Below, piece after piece: positions 16,772-26,443 of a stretch of 64,000 nt of DNA. Both the position numbers and the translations under genes were made by a program. Within the stretch, counting starts at the first letter, position 1, and each line of letters begins with the position of its first letter. The notes under the pieces are model-generated. The model worked only from the letters and a program-made list of their open reading frames with translations, was not told where the DNA came from and did not search any database. Source of the DNA: Pseudomonas sp. MM213 (GTDB lineage: Bacteria; Pseudomonadota; Gammaproteobacteria; Pseudomonadales; Pseudomonadaceae); contig NZ_CP081943.1 of NCBI RefSeq assembly GCF_020423045.1, positions 2,542,001 to 2,606,000 on the forward strand, written 5' to 3'.

Positions 16772-18091
16772 TCAGAGAACCATCGCGGCCACCCAGCCGA
16801 ACGCCAGCAGCGGCAGGTTGTAATGCAGGAAGGTCGGGACCACGGTGTCCCAGATGTGGTGGTGCTGACCGTCGATGTTCAGGCCGGAGGTCGGGCCGAG
16901 CGTCGAGTCGGAAGCAGGCGAACCAGCGTCGCCCAGCGCGCCGGCGGTGCCGACGATGCAGACGATGGCGATCGGGCTGAACCCCAGTTGCACGCACAGC
17001 GGCACGAAAATCGCTGCCAGAATCGGCACGGTGGAAAACGACGAACCGATGCCCATGGTCACCAGCAGACCGACCAGCAACATCAGCAGCGCACCGATGC
17101 CTTTACTGTGGCCGATCCACGACGCCGACGCTTCAACCAGCGTCTGTACCTGACCGGTGGCTTTCATCACTTCGGCAAACCCCGAGGCGGCGATCATGAT
17201 GAAACCGATCATCGCCATCATCTTCATGCCTTCGGTGAACAGGTCATCGGTGTCGCGCCATTTCACGATGCCCGACACCGAGAAGATCAAAAAGCCTGCC
17301 AGTGCACCGATAATCATCGAGTCCAGCAACAACTGAATAATGAACGCCGCCGCAATCGCCACACCCGCAACCATCAGGCTCAGCGGGTTGTACTGCACCA
17401 CGACCTGCTCGACCTGTTCGATCTTTTCCAGGTCGTAGACGCGCTTCTTGCGGTAGCTGATAAAGGCTGCCGCAAGCCCCACCACCATGCCCAGCGCCGG
17501 AATGCCCATGGCATGGGTGACGTTGATGCCGCTGATATCGACGCCGCTGCGGGCCACGTTGGCCAGCAGGATTTCATTAAGGAAGATGTTGCCGAAGCCC
17601 ACGGGCAGGAACATGTACGGGGTGATCAGGCCAAAGGTCATGACGCAGGCGATCAACCGCCGATCCAGTTGCAGCTTGGTCAGCACATACAGCAGCGGCG
17701 GCACCAGCAACGGAATAAAAGCGATATGTATCGGCAGAATATTCTGTGAAGCGATGGCCACCACCCACAGCAGGCCGATCAGCAGCCACTTCACCGAGCC
17801 GCCACCGTTGGCGTGCTGGCGGTCAACCATGGCCAGGGCTTTGTCGGCCAGCGCATGGGCCAGGCCGGACTTGGCAATCGCCACCGCGAAGGCGCCGAGC
17901 AAGGCATAAGACAAGGCCACCGTCGCCCCGCCACCGAGGCCGCTGTTGAAGGCTTTCAAGGTGGCGTCGATGCCCAGGCCACCGGTCAAACCACCCACCA
18001 GCGCGCCGATAATCAGCGCGATCACCACGTGCACGCGGGACAGGCTGAGAATCAGCATGATGCCGACCGCGGCAATTACAGCATTAATCAT
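16772..18091 (-). CDS. Na+/H+ antiporter-family membrane transporter (PA2653-like)
   Basis: A 439-residue protein with about eleven hydrophobic helices, starting [21 protein letters not shown]. It contains [22 protein letters not shown] and [25 protein letters not shown], the conserved re-entrant loops of the NhaC/YuiF-like antiporter family. Some members move organic anions or amino acids rather than Na+/H+, so the substrate is open. The neighbour CtpM-like receptor senses dicarboxylates in P. aeruginosa, but that link is only context. GAGGTAACG precedes the ATG at 18091. Confidence 0.82.
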   Translation of the reverse strand: MINAVIAAVGIMLILSLSRVHVVIALIIGALVGGLTGGLGIDATLKAFNSGLGGGATVALSYALLGAFAVAIAKSGLAHALADKALAMVDRQHANGGGSVKWLLIGLLWVVAIASQNILPIHIAFIPLLVPPLLYVLTKLQLDRRLIACVMTFGLITPYMFLPVGFGNIFLNEILLANVARSGVDISGINVTHAMGIPALGMVVGLAAAFISYRKKRVYDLEKIEQVEQVVVQYNPLSLMVAGVAIAAAFIIQLLLDSMIIGALAGFLIFSVSGIVKWRDTDDLFTEGMKMMAMIGFIMIAASGFAEVMKATGQVQTLVEASASWIGHSKGIGALLMLLVGLLVTMGIGSSFSTVPILAAIFVPLCVQLGFSPIAIVCIVGTAGALGDAGSPASDSTLGPTSGLNIDGQHHHIWDTVVPTFLHYNLPLLAFGWVAAMVL

Positions 18092-18285
18092 CGTTACCTC
18101 AAGGCAAGCGAAATGAGCCCGGCCGGCAGTCTGCGAAGAGCCGCCAGCGGGATAAGGAATGGGTTTTATTAGAGGGCGCGCACTGTGCCGGACCATCACC
18201 GCCTTGTCAAAGCCAGCGACCCGAACGCACGAGCGACGCCGCCCCTGTCGGAACCACACCGCGACCTTTCCGAAACGACATCGCC

Positions 18286-18381
18286 CCCTGTAGGAGCCGG
18301 CTTGCTGGCGATGGCGTCCGTCCAGTCAATAACGGATTGGCTGACCCACCGCTATCGCCAGCAAGCCGGCTCCTACAAGGG
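18286..18381. repeat. REPIN, CCGGCTTGCTGGCGATGG type
   Basis: Arms CCCTGTAGGAGCCGGCTTGC and GCAAGCCGGCTCCTACAAGG, near perfect. It lies 30 bp before the sigma-28 promoter. The remaining bases of the 18092-18481 gap show no gene. Confidence 0.9.
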
Positions 18382-18414
18382 TTGTGCGGGTGATTCGATT
18401 TCCGTCGGACGGCA

Positions 18415-18441
18415 TAAAGAAAGCAGATTTTCAGCCGTTAC
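18415..18441 (+). promoter_or_regulatory. Sigma-28 (FliA) promoter for the TlpQ-like receptor
   Basis: TAAAGAAA (18415-18422), 11 bases, then GCCGTTAC (18434-18441). The FliA consensus is TAAAGTTT-N11-GCCGATAA, so the spacing is exact and 12 of 16 bases match. It starts 67 bp before the ATG at 18482. This fits a flagellar-regulon chemoreceptor gene. Confidence 0.75.
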
Positions 18442-18481
18442 AGTGCAAAGTCTCAGATATTTATCGAATAAGGACGTCTCC

Positions 18482-20629
18482 ATGTCGCTCAGACAACTTT
18501 CCATTCAATGGAAAATCACCCTGCTGGCCGGGCTTTGCCTCGCCGGTATCGTGACCTTGCTGGTAGGTCTTTCGCTGTATCGCATGGAGCACAGTTCCGA
18601 GCTGGTGAAAGCCTCGAGCATGGAGATGCTCACTGAAGCCGCCCAGGCCCGGATCGAGTCCCAGGGCGAAAACCAGGCGCTGAACATTCGCCAGCAGTTC
18701 ATGGATGCCTATCAATATGGCCACGGCTTTTCCCGTCAGGTGTTGTTCCTGCGCGATCAGGCCGAAAAGCGCTTTCTCGATGCCTTCGACCTGCGTGAAG
18801 ACCTGACCCGCCAGGTCAAGTCCGCGTTGCAAGCCAACCCGGAATTGCTCGGCCTGTCGCTGGTGTTCGAAGCCAATGCGCTGGACGGCAAGGATGAACT
18901 GTTTGCCGGCCAGGCTGAGCTGGGCAGCAACGACAAGGGCCGTTTCGCGCTGTACTGGTCGCAACCGACCCCCGGCAAGGTGACGTCGATGGCGCTGCCC
19001 GAAACTGACATGGCCGACACCAGCACCGGCCCCAGCGGTGAACCCGCCAACGCCTGGTTCACCTGCCCGCGCACCTCGCTCAAGCCCTGCGTGATCGAAC
19101 CCTACTTCTATGTGATCGACGGCCAGAACGTGCTGATGACCAGCATCGTGTTCCCGCTGATGGTCAATGGCAAAGTCATCGCCTCGCTGTCGGTGGACAT
19201 CAACCTCAACAGCCTGCAAGCCGTCAGCCAGGGCGCGAGCAAGAAGCTTTATGACGGCCAGACCAACGTCAGCATCATCAGCCCGGCCGGTTTGCTCGCC
19301 GGCTACAGCCCGGACGCCAGCAAACTCGCCCAGCGCCTGGACGCTGTGGATAAAACCAACGGCACCGAACTGATCCGCCTGCTCGCCGCCAGCAGCAAAA
19401 CCGCAAGCCTGCACAGCAACCAGCAGTTGAAAGTGCTGTCGCCGTTCCAGCCGATCCCCGACGGCAAATCGTGGGGCGTGTTGCTCGACGTGCCGGAAAA
19501 AGTCCTGGTCGGCCCCGCCGAAACCCTGAAAAAACAACTCGATGACAGCAATACCGCCGGCACACTGGTCGAACTCGGCCTCGGCGTGCTGGCCGCGTTG
19601 ATCGGCCTGTTGCTGGTGTGGCTGATGGCGCGCAGCGTGACCAAACCGATTCTGGGCGTGGCGCACATGCTCGAAGACATCGCCAGCGGCGAAGGCGACC
19701 TGACCCGGCGCCTGGCCTACGACAAAAAGGATGAGCTGGGCCAGTTGGCCGGCTGGTTCAACCGTTTCCTCGACAAGTTGCAGCCGATCATCGCCGAGGT
19801 GAAACGCTCGGTCCAGGACGCGCGCAGCACGGCGGACCAGTCTTCTGCCATCGCCACGCAGACCAGCGCCGGCATGGAACAGCAATACCGTCAGGTCGAT
19901 CAGGTGGCAACCGCTTCCCACGAAATGAGCGCCACCGCCCAGGACGTTGCCCGCAGCGCGGCACAAGCGGCACAAGCGGCGCGCGATGCCGATCACGCCA
20001 CCCGCCGTGGCTTGACCGTGATCGACCAGACCACCACCAGCATCGACAACCTCGCCGCCGACATGAGCGCAGCGATGGTGCAGGTCGAAGGCTTGGCGGC
20101 CAACAGCGAGAAAATCGGTTCGGTACTGGAAGTGATCCGCGCCATCGCCGAGCAGACCAACCTGCTGGCCCTCAACGCCGCCATCGAAGCGGCCCGTGCC
20201 GGTGAGGCCGGACGCGGTTTTGCGGTGGTCGCCGACGAAGTGCGCAACCTGGCGCGGCGTACGCAGGAGTCGGTTGAAGAAACCCGTCTGGTGATCGAGC
20301 AGTTGCAGAACGGCACGCAGGATGTGGTGGGGTCGATGAACAACAGCCATCGCCAGGCTCAGGGCAGTGTCGAGCAGGTCAGCCAGGCCGTCACGGCGTT
20401 GCGCCAGATCGGCGACGCAGTGACGGTGATCAGCGACATGAACCTGCAGATTGCCTCAGCGGCGGAAGAGCAAAGCGCGGTGGCGGAAGAGATCAACAAC
20501 AACGTGGCGACGATCCGGGACGTGACCGAGTCGCTGTCGGGGCAGGCCAATGAGTCGGCGCGGGTGAGCCAGTCGCTCAATAGCCTGGCGAATCAGCAAC
20601 AGAGCCTGATGGATCAATTCCGCGTCTGA
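18482..20629 (+). CDS. tlpQ: Methyl-accepting chemotaxis protein, dCache type (TlpQ/McpU-like)
   Basis: A 715-residue receptor. The start [17 protein letters not shown] has the first membrane helix at about 14-36; the periplasmic region to about residue 360 fits a dCache domain. A second helix ([17 protein letters not shown]) leads to HAMP and a signalling domain with [33 protein letters not shown]. There is no CheR pentapeptide at the C terminus (DQFRV). Position next to the BqsSR operon matches P. aeruginosa tlpQ (PA2654); TlpQ/McpU receptors bind polyamines and histamine. Ligand assignment here is inference. A sigma-28 promoter lies upstream. Confidence 0.8.
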   Translation: MSLRQLSIQWKITLLAGLCLAGIVTLLVGLSLYRMEHSSELVKASSMEMLTEAAQARIESQGENQALNIRQQFMDAYQYGHGFSRQVLFLRDQAEKRFLDAFDLREDLTRQVKSALQANPELLGLSLVFEANALDGKDELFAGQAELGSNDKGRFALYWSQPTPGKVTSMALPETDMADTSTGPSGEPANAWFTCPRTSLKPCVIEPYFYVIDGQNVLMTSIVFPLMVNGKVIASLSVDINLNSLQAVSQGASKKLYDGQTNVSIISPAGLLAGYSPDASKLAQRLDAVDKTNGTELIRLLAASSKTASLHSNQQLKVLSPFQPIPDGKSWGVLLDVPEKVLVGPAETLKKQLDDSNTAGTLVELGLGVLAALIGLLLVWLMARSVTKPILGVAHMLEDIASGEGDLTRRLAYDKKDELGQLAGWFNRFLDKLQPIIAEVKRSVQDARSTADQSSAIATQTSAGMEQQYRQVDQVATASHEMSATAQDVARSAAQAAQAARDADHATRRGLTVIDQTTTSIDNLAADMSAAMVQVEGLAANSEKIGSVLEVIRAIAEQTNLLALNAAIEAARAGEAGRGFAVVADEVRNLARRTQESVEETRLVIEQLQNGTQDVVGSMNNSHRQAQGSVEQVSQAVTALRQIGDAVTVISDMNLQIASAAEEQSAVAEEINNNVATIRDVTESLSGQANESARVSQSLNSLANQQQSLMDQFRV

Positions 20630-20643
20630 CTGACAACACACCT

Positions 20644-20737
20644 CCTGTAGGAGCCGGCTTGCTGGCGATGGCGGCGATACATTCAACACATGTGTTGCCT
20701 GACAGAACGCCATCGCCAGCAAGCCGGCTCCTACAGG
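20644..20737. repeat. REPIN, CCGGCTTGCTGGCGATGG type
   Basis: Arms CCTGTAGGAGCCGGCTTGCT and AGCAAGCCGGCTCCTACAGG, between two convergent genes. Confidence 0.9.
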
Positions 20738-20755
20738 TTATCGGGGTTTTCAATG

Positions 20756-22069
20756 TCAGCGTTTGGGCAGTCCGATGACGACCTTCAACCCGCCCCACTC
20801 GCTCTCCTCCAGCCGCAACACCCCGCCCCACGTGTCGACGATGTCGCGCACAATCCCCAGCCCCAACCCATGCCCTTGCGCCTGTTCATCCAGCCGCGTA
20901 CCCCGGCTGAACACCTGAGCACGCTGGTCCTCGGGAATGCCCGGCCCATCATCTTCCACGCTTAGCTCAAACCCTGCAGCCGTCTCGACCACGCTCAACC
21001 GCACCTCGGCATCCGCCCACTTGCAGGCGTTGTCCAGCAGGTTGCCCAGCAGTTCCAGTAAGTCTTCGCGATCCCAAGGCAACTGCAACCCGGCCGGCGC
21101 GCGATAGCTCAGTTCAAGGTGTTCGCCGTGGATCATGTTCAACGTGGCGAGCAATCCCGGCAGTTCCGCATCGCAATCAAACAACGCCCCCGGCAGCGCA
21201 TCGCCGGACAACCGTGCGCGGTTAAGCTCGCGATTGAGTCGTTGCTGAACCTGTGCCAATTGGTCATTGAGGATCTTGCGCAGCTCGGGATGGGCATCGA
21301 GTTTCTCGCTGGACGCCAGGCTCAACAACACCGCCAGCGGGGTTTTCAAGGCATGCCCAAGGTTGCCCAGCGCATTGCGCGAACGCTTGAGGCTGTCTTC
21401 GGTGTGGGCAAGCAAATGGTTGATCTGCGCCACCAGCGGCTCAAGTTCCACCGGCACCTGATCATCCAGTTGCGAACGCTGGCCCTGCTGCAACTGAGCA
21501 ATCTGCTCTCGGGCCTTTTCCAGTGGACGCAAGGCGCGGTGCACGGTGATCCGTTGCAACAGCAAAATCAGCAGCAACCCCGCCAGCCCCAGCCCCAGCC
21601 CCACTTGCTGCATGCGCTTGAAACTCTCGCGCACCGGCGTGTAATCCTGAGCGACGCTGATGGAGATCGATTGTCCCAAACGGCGATAGTCCGAACGCAA
21701 GACCAGCAATTGCTGGCCTTCCGGCCCCAGTTGCAGGTTGCTGTGCAGGCCGGGATGTTCGAGGCGCGGCAATTCCTGATCCCACAACGAACGGGAGCGC
21801 CAATGGCTGTCAGCAAAATCTATACGGAAGTAATGCCCGGAAAACGGCCGTTGATAGGCCGGTGACAGATGGCGTTCATCCAGCTGCAAGCCCTGCGGCC
21901 CGCGCACCAGCGCCACCAGCAAACTTTCGCTGTCGTTGCGCAACCCCGCTTCGAGGTAGCGCTGCAAGCCCACTTCGAACAACCACAGGCTGGTTTGCGC
22001 CAGCACCAGGCCGACGATCACCATCACGCTGATCAGCCCCAGACTCAAGCGGCGCTGGATCGACCTCAC
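20756..22069 (-). CDS. bqsS: Sensor histidine kinase (BqsS/CarS-like)
   Basis: A 437-residue kinase. Membrane helices at about 9-31 and 156-172 flank a periplasmic region of about 125 residues. HAMP is followed by the H-box NLGHALKTP with His239, then [18 protein letters not shown] and GLGLGIV of the ATPase domain. It overlaps the regulator gene by four bases (ATGA). In P. aeruginosa the orthologous locus (PA2656, BqsS/CarS) responds to Fe(II) and calcium. I do not find the RExxE motif reported for BqsS in the periplasmic part, so the signal may differ. Confidence 0.8.
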   Translation of the reverse strand: MRSIQRRLSLGLISVMVIVGLVLAQTSLWLFEVGLQRYLEAGLRNDSESLLVALVRGPQGLQLDERHLSPAYQRPFSGHYFRIDFADSHWRSRSLWDQELPRLEHPGLHSNLQLGPEGQQLLVLRSDYRRLGQSISISVAQDYTPVRESFKRMQQVGLGLGLAGLLLILLLQRITVHRALRPLEKAREQIAQLQQGQRSQLDDQVPVELEPLVAQINHLLAHTEDSLKRSRNALGNLGHALKTPLAVLLSLASSEKLDAHPELRKILNDQLAQVQQRLNRELNRARLSGDALPGALFDCDAELPGLLATLNMIHGEHLELSYRAPAGLQLPWDREDLLELLGNLLDNACKWADAEVRLSVVETAAGFELSVEDDGPGIPEDQRAQVFSRGTRLDEQAQGHGLGLGIVRDIVDTWGGVLRLEESEWGGLKVVIGLPKR

Positions 22070-22734
22070 TGCGCTTGCCCGCCGAACAGGTAACCCTGGC
22101 CGCGACGGGTTTCGATCACGCTGCGCCCGAGCTTGCGCCGCAGGTGGTTGACGTGAACTTCCAGCACGTTGGAATCGCGCTCGGTCTCACCGTCGTAGAG
22201 GTGTTCGGCGAGGTGGCTTTTGGAGAGGATCTGCTCGGGGTGCAGCATGAAATAGCGCAGCAGGCGAAATTCCGCAGCGGTGAGCTGGATGTCGGCACCG
22301 TCGCGGGTCACGCATTGCCGGCCTTCGTCCAGATGCAATCCGGCCGACTGCAGCGTCGGTTGATTGACCTGGCCATGGGAGCGGCGCAACAACGCCTGAA
22401 TGCGCAAATGCAGCTCTTCAGGGTGGAAAGGTTTGCTCAGGTAATCGTCGGCGCCGGCCTTGAGGCCTTCGATCCGTTCGGCCCAGGAGCCGCGCGCGGT
22501 GAGGATCAACACCGGCGTAGCCAGCCCGCCCGCGCGCCATTGCGCCAACACGTCGAGCCCCGGCAAACCCGGCAGACCGAGGTCGAGGATGATCAGGTCA
22601 TACGGTTCGCTGCTGCCCTGATACACCGCGTCGCGGCCGTCGGCCAGCCAGTCCACGGCGTAGCCCTGACGGTTGAGGCCGGCCATCAGTTCGTCGGCCA
22701 GGGGCACATGGTCTTCCACCAGCAGCAATCGCAT
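22066..22734 (-). CDS. bqsR: OmpR-family response regulator (BqsR/CarR-like)
   Basis: A 222-residue regulator. The receiver domain has the acidic pair ED at residues 7-8, phospho-acceptor Asp51 ([10 protein letters not shown]), Thr79 in LTARG and Lys101 in [10 protein letters not shown] winged-helix DNA-binding domain follows ([16 protein letters not shown] and [15 protein letters not shown]). The stop overlaps the kinase start. The upstream PepSY gene ends 3 bp before this start. BqsR is reported to bind TTAAG-N6-TTAAG; a matching site is present at 23407 upstream of the operon. Confidence 0.85.
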   Translation of the reverse strand: MRLLLVEDHVPLADELMAGLNRQGYAVDWLADGRDAVYQGSSEPYDLIILDLGLPGLPGLDVLAQWRAGGLATPVLILTARGSWAERIEGLKAGADDYLSKPFHPEELHLRIQALLRRSHGQVNQPTLQSAGLHLDEGRQCVTRDGADIQLTAAEFRLLRYFMLHPEQILSKSHLAEHLYDGETERDSNVLEVHVNHLRRKLGRSVIETRRGQGYLFGGQAQ

Positions 22735-22737
22735 CGG

Positions 22738-23043
22738 TCAATCTTCCTTGTCTTTCAGTAACTCGCCAGTGGCGGCGTCGAGGTCCAGTTCACGAACCAC
22801 GCCTTCGGTGGTCAGCAGCTCGACTTCATAAATGTAGACGTCGTGTTTCTCTTCGAGCTCGGCTTCCAGCAGTTTTGAGCCTGGATAACGCTCCAGCGCC
22901 TGCTTCACCACTTGTTCGAGCGGCAGGATCACGCCCTGCTGGCGCAGGCGCAGCGCTTCATCCTGATCAAGGTCGCGGGCCATGACGATCGAGCAAAACG
23001 CCAGAAGCACCAGCGCCATGCGTGACAATGAACACACCTTCAT
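22738..23043 (-). CDS. PepSY-domain secreted protein, second in operon
   Basis: A 101-residue protein with a signal peptide (LVLLAFCSIVMA) and one PepSY domain (EQVVKQALERYPGSKLLEAELEE then YIYEVELLTTEGVVRELDLDAATGELL). Its ATG shares a base with the stop of the preceding paralogue (TAATG). PepSY proteins of BqsRS operons are periplasmic and thought to modulate signalling or metal handling; this is family knowledge. It corresponds by position to P. aeruginosa PA2658. Confidence 0.85.
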   Translation of the reverse strand: MKVCSLSRMALVLLAFCSIVMARDLDQDEALRLRQQGVILPLEQVVKQALERYPGSKLLEAELEEKHDVYIYEVELLTTEGVVRELDLDAATGELLKDKED

Positions 23044-23351
23044 TACGTATCCTGATGATCCTTGAGAAGTTGCCCGCTGACCGCGTCTAATTCCAGGTCC
23101 CACTCAAGGCCTTGCGGGTCGCGCAGCTCCACCTGATAGATGTACTTGCCGTACTCTTCTTCCAGCTCGGTTTCGGTGACCGTCGAGCCAGGGTGTTTGG
23201 CCAATGCCGTGGCGTTGAGCTTCTCGAAAGACACAATGGTACCAGCGTCGCGCAGCCGCAGGGCTTCGTCGGGGCCCAAGTCGCGAGCGTGGGCGATGCT
23301 GACGGTCATGGCGACGATGGAGGCGGTGAACAGGGCAGTCAGGGTTTTCAT
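23043..23351 (-). CDS. PepSY-domain secreted protein, first in operon
   Basis: A 102-residue paralogue of the next gene. The signal peptide MKTLTALFTASIVAMTVSIAHA precedes RDLGPDEALRLRDAG and a PepSY domain (YIYQVELRDPQGLEWDLELD). It is the promoter-proximal gene of the operon PepSY-PepSY-regulator-kinase, all coupled by overlaps or tiny gaps. The candidate BqsR box at 23407 sits 56 bp upstream. By position it matches PA2659. Confidence 0.86.
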   Translation of the reverse strand: MKTLTALFTASIVAMTVSIAHARDLGPDEALRLRDAGTIVSFEKLNATALAKHPGSTVTETELEEEYGKYIYQVELRDPQGLEWDLELDAVSGQLLKDHQDT

Positions 23352-23406
23352 GGGTGTCTCCGTATTTTTTATGTGTTGCGTACGGAAGGCACCTTAGCGA
23401 TTCGAA

Positions 23407-23422
23407 CTTAATTGAAACTGAA
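23407..23422. promoter_or_regulatory. Candidate BqsR/PmrA-like box
   Basis: CTTAA (23407-23411), six bases, then CTGAA (23418-23422). On the minus strand this reads TTCAG-N6-TTAAG, one mismatch from the reported BqsR consensus TTAAG-N6-TTAAG. A further CTTAG lies at 23393. It fits autoregulation of the operon on the minus strand. Confidence 0.6.
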
Positions 23423-23469
23423 TTGCCATCATCAAGAATGGCATCACGCTATCGTCGGCATACGCCAAA

Positions 23470-23540
23470 CCTGTAGGAGCACGGCTTGCCGGCGAAGGCG
23501 CCCTTGACATCGCCTTCGCCGGCAAGCCGTGCTCCTACAG
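23470..23540. repeat. REPIN, short
   Basis: Arms CCTGTAGGAGCACGGCTTGCC and GGCAAGCCGTGCTCCTACAG, spacer about 30 bp. Confidence 0.88.
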
Positions 23541-23630
23541 ATTCCTGGTGCAACATCGAATGCGAGGTATTGCCGCCCCCTGCAGCCACACTGTTTATAA
23601 TCCGCCCGCTTGCCAGACATCGAGACCGGT

Positions 23631-24710
23631 ATGACCGCCATCCACATCAAGTTCCCTTCCCTGACCCTCAAGGCCGGCCCGCGTGCCTTGGCGCGCATCC
23701 GTGAGCACGGCCTGAACGCCGCCGATGTCGGTACGTTGCCGGGTGCTGCCGGCGGGCCGAAGGCGTTGGGGATTCAAGGTCTGGACCTGGCGCTGTTTGG
23801 CGAATGGCTGCCCGCCGCGCCGCGTGAACGGTCGCTGATCGGCGCCTCGGTCGGCTCCTGGCGCTTCGCCAGTGCCTGCCTGCCGGACGCCGCCGAAGGC
23901 ATTCGCCGCCTCGGTCACCTGTACACCGAGCAGAACTTCGCCAAAGGCGTGACCATGGCGCAGATCAGCCAGAGCTCGCAACGCATGCTCAATGACCTGC
24001 TCGACGGTCGCGATGCGGCGATTCTGAGCAATGCGAATTACCGGCTGAACATCATGGTGGTCAAAAGCCATGGCCTGCTTGCGGACGATCATCGCGGTCG
24101 TCTCGGGCTGGGCCTGTCGTCGGTGATCGCCGACAACCTGCGGGGGCGCGCACGGCTGTCGCGGCATTTCGAACGTCTGATCATCCACGACCCGCGCCTG
24201 GCACCGCCGGTCAACGCGCTGAACGATTTCCCCTCGCGCTTCGTCGCGCTGAATGCCGGCAACCTGCGTCAGGCCCTGCTCGCCTCGGGCTCGATCCCGA
24301 TGGTCATGGAAGGCGTGCGCGACCTGCCGGGCGCCGGCGCCGGAACGTTCCGCGACGGCGGCCTGCTCGACTATCACCTCGACCTGCCCTACAGCGGCAA
24401 CGACATCGTGCTGTATCCACATTTCACCGACCGGGTGATTCCCGGCTGGTTCGACAAAACCCTGCCGTGGCGCCGTGCCTGCCCAACGCGCTTGCAAGAT
24501 GTCCTGTTGCTGGCGCCGTCCAAGGAATACCTGGCCCGCCTGCCCTACGGCAAACTGCCGGACCGTAACGACTTCAAGCGTTTCATGGGCGATGCGCCGA
24601 GCCGGCAGAAATACTGGCGTGCAACCATGGATGAAAGCCGCAGGCTGGGCGATGAGTTTCTCGAACTGGCCGCCAACGGTCGCCTTGGCGAACGCTTGCT
24701 GACCCTTTAG
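23631..24710 (+). CDS. Patatin-like phospholipase family protein
   Basis: A 359-residue protein. The glycine-rich oxyanion segment GAAGGPKALG is at about residues 38-47, the nucleophile elbow GASVG has Ser73, and the catalytic Asp242 lies in FRDGGLLDYH. This is the Ser-Asp dyad of patatins, which act on acyl esters of phospholipids or other lipids. It has no signal peptide, so it is probably cytoplasmic. The start MTAIHIKFPSL is chosen over an ATG seven codons earlier because it begins the conserved domain. It is followed 74 bp later by queD. Confidence 0.85.
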   Translation: MTAIHIKFPSLTLKAGPRALARIREHGLNAADVGTLPGAAGGPKALGIQGLDLALFGEWLPAAPRERSLIGASVGSWRFASACLPDAAEGIRRLGHLYTEQNFAKGVTMAQISQSSQRMLNDLLDGRDAAILSNANYRLNIMVVKSHGLLADDHRGRLGLGLSSVIADNLRGRARLSRHFERLIIHDPRLAPPVNALNDFPSRFVALNAGNLRQALLASGSIPMVMEGVRDLPGAGAGTFRDGGLLDYHLDLPYSGNDIVLYPHFTDRVIPGWFDKTLPWRRACPTRLQDVLLLAPSKEYLARLPYGKLPDRNDFKRFMGDAPSRQKYWRATMDESRRLGDEFLELAANGRLGERLLTL

Positions 24711-24784
24711 TCAGGACAAACTGTTAAACTCGCCGCCTGCCCACATCGCTGCGGCGATCGCCACCTGACAGAGCTGAAAACACT

Positions 24785-25141
24785 GTGGAAATCTTCAAAG
24801 AATTTACCTTCGAATCCGCCCACCGCCTGCCCCACGTCCCGGAAGGCCACAAGTGCGGCCGCCTGCACGGTCACTCGTTCAAAGTGGCGATTCATTTGAG
24901 TGGCGATCTGGATCCGCATACTGGCTGGATTCGCGACTTCTCGGAGATCAAGGCGATCTTCAAGCCGTTGTATGAGCGCCTGGATCACAACTATTTGAAT
25001 GACATTCCGGGGTTGGAGAATCCGACCAGTGAAGTGTTGGCGAAGTGGATCTGGGTTGAACTCAAGCCATTGCTGCCAGAACTGAGCGCGATCCGTATTC
25101 ACGAGACCTGCACCAGCGGTTGCATCTATCGCGGCGAATAA
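24785..25141 (+). CDS. queD: 6-carboxy-tetrahydropterin synthase QueD
   Basis: A 118-residue QueD/PTPS-fold enzyme. It converts 7,8-dihydroneopterin triphosphate to 6-carboxy-tetrahydropterin in queuosine synthesis. The zinc ligands and catalytic cysteine are in [24 protein letters not shown], with a second His-rich segment [10 protein letters not shown] and a final ETCTSGCIY. The initiation codon is GTG. I see no preQ1 riboswitch upstream. The gene is complete and of normal length. Confidence 0.94.
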   Translation: MEIFKEFTFESAHRLPHVPEGHKCGRLHGHSFKVAIHLSGDLDPHTGWIRDFSEIKAIFKPLYERLDHNYLNDIPGLENPTSEVLAKWIWVELKPLLPELSAIRIHETCTSGCIYRGE

Positions 25142-25156
25142 ACCAGACAACGCATT

Positions 25157-25255
25157 CCCCCTGTGGGAGCGGGCTTGCTCGCGAAAGCGGTGTGTCAGGC
25201 AACAGAGATGTCGACTGATACACCGCTTTCGCGAGCAAGCCCGCTCCCACAGGGG
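25157..25255. repeat. REPIN, GGGCTTGCTCGCGAAAG type
   Basis: Arms CCCCTGTGGGAGCGGGCTTG and CAAGCCCGCTCCCACAGGGG; the palindrome extends further than in most copies. Confidence 0.9.
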
Positions 25256-25277
25256 GAACTGCGTTTCGTCAGTGATT

Positions 25278-25307
25278 AAAAAAACAGCCTTCATCGGCTG
25301 TTTTTTT
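25278..25307 (+). terminator. Rho-independent terminator after queD
   Basis: Stem ACAGCC/GGCTGT (25284-25289 with 25296-25301) with a T-run of about six and a preceding A-run. The A-run suggests some function in the other direction as well. Confidence 0.92.
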
Positions 25308-25350
25308 ATGCCTATGCTTTTTGGCTTGCACCCGCCAAGAGGACTTACCC

Positions 25351-26175
25351 ATGACTGACTGGCCGCTGGCTCAAACCTATCGCTTCAACGGGCACTCTGT
25401 CCGTTACGCCGTGCGTGGCGACGGCCCGCCGTTGGTGTTCGTGCATGGCACGCCGTTCTCTTCGTTTGTGTGGCACCGGATTGCGCCGCACTTCATCACG
25501 TCGCACCGGGTGCATTATTTCGACCTGCTGGGTTACGGGCTGTCCGAGAAGGTCGAAGGCGATGTGTCGCTGGGGGTGCAGAACGAGTTGTTGACCCAAC
25601 TGCTGGAGCATTGGGGTCTGGATTGCCCGGATGTGGTGGCCCACGATTTCGGCGGCGCGACGGTGCTGCGCGCGCATCTGCTGAACGGCAAGGACTACCG
25701 CAGCCTGACGCTGATCGACCCGGTGGCGTTGACGCCGTGGGGTTCGCCGTTCGTGCAGCAGGTGCGTCAGTATGAAGCGGCGTTCAGCGGCGTGCCCGAT
25801 TACATTCAGCGGGCGATTGTGTCGGCCTATGTTCGCGGGGCGATCAAGCGCGACATACCCGACGATGAACTCGCGCCCTACGTGCAACCGTGGCTGGGCG
25901 ATCCGGGGCAAGCGGCGTTTTACCGGCAGATCGCGCAGATGGATCAGCGCTATACCCGTGAGGTCGAGGGGTTGTACCCGACGGTTCGTTGCCCGGTGCA
26001 GATTCTGTGGGGCGAGGATGATCAGTGGATCCCCATCGAGCGTGGCCGCGCGCTGCAGCAGATGATTGCGGGGGCGCAGTTTCACCCAATCCCCAATGCC
26101 GGGCATCTGGTTCAGGAAGATGCACCGGAGGCGATCGTCGCCGCGCTGCTGCGTTTTCTCCCCAAATCCCCCTGA
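25351..26175 (+). CDS. Alpha/beta hydrolase (haloalkane dehalogenase/epoxide hydrolase-like)
   Basis: A 274-residue alpha/beta hydrolase. The oxyanion motif FVHGTPFSSFVW is at about residues 30-41. The nucleophile position is Asp99 in VVAHDFGGA, as in haloalkane dehalogenases and epoxide hydrolases rather than the Ser of esterases. A conserved acid (ILWGEDDQWIPIE) and the catalytic His (NAGHLVQED) follow near the C terminus. The RBS is AAGAGGAC before the ATG at 25351. The substrate is unknown; the gene is monocistronic between a terminator and a REPIN. Confidence 0.82.
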   Translation: MTDWPLAQTYRFNGHSVRYAVRGDGPPLVFVHGTPFSSFVWHRIAPHFITSHRVHYFDLLGYGLSEKVEGDVSLGVQNELLTQLLEHWGLDCPDVVAHDFGGATVLRAHLLNGKDYRSLTLIDPVALTPWGSPFVQQVRQYEAAFSGVPDYIQRAIVSAYVRGAIKRDIPDDELAPYVQPWLGDPGQAAFYRQIAQMDQRYTREVEGLYPTVRCPVQILWGEDDQWIPIERGRALQQMIAGAQFHPIPNAGHLVQEDAPEAIVAALLRFLPKSP

Positions 26176-26186
26176 AAACACCCAGT

Positions 26187-26282
26187 CCTTGTAGGAGCCG
26201 GCTTGCTGGCGATAGCGGTGTGTCAGTCGGCACATATGTTGCGTGTCATACCGCGATCGCCAGCAAGCCGGCTCCTACAAAA
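26187..26282. repeat. REPIN, CCGGCTTGCTGGCGATAG type
   Basis: Arms CCTTGTAGGAGCCGGCTTGC and GCAAGCCGGCTCCTACAA. The 160 bp that follow before codA contain no gene I can see. Confidence 0.9.
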
Positions 26283-26443
26283 AGCGGTGTTTCTTCAGTT
26301 GGTCCCGATCAATGGCGGGCATTTTTCTTTCGCTGCCGTGGTCAAAGTTCACATCTGTCCGATGCTCGATTTCCGTTGCCGCGCTAATGTCTATAACTGA
26401 CGCGCCAGCGCACTACTACAAGATCTCCAAAAGGATTCGCCTG

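Noticed and set aside
18461..20350. A 629-codon open frame on the minus strand, antisense to the TlpQ-like receptor
   Set aside because: High-GC shadow of a clear gene; no ribosome site, no family features.
24711..24784. PreQ1 riboswitch before queD
   Set aside because: No matching pseudoknot elements in the short leader.
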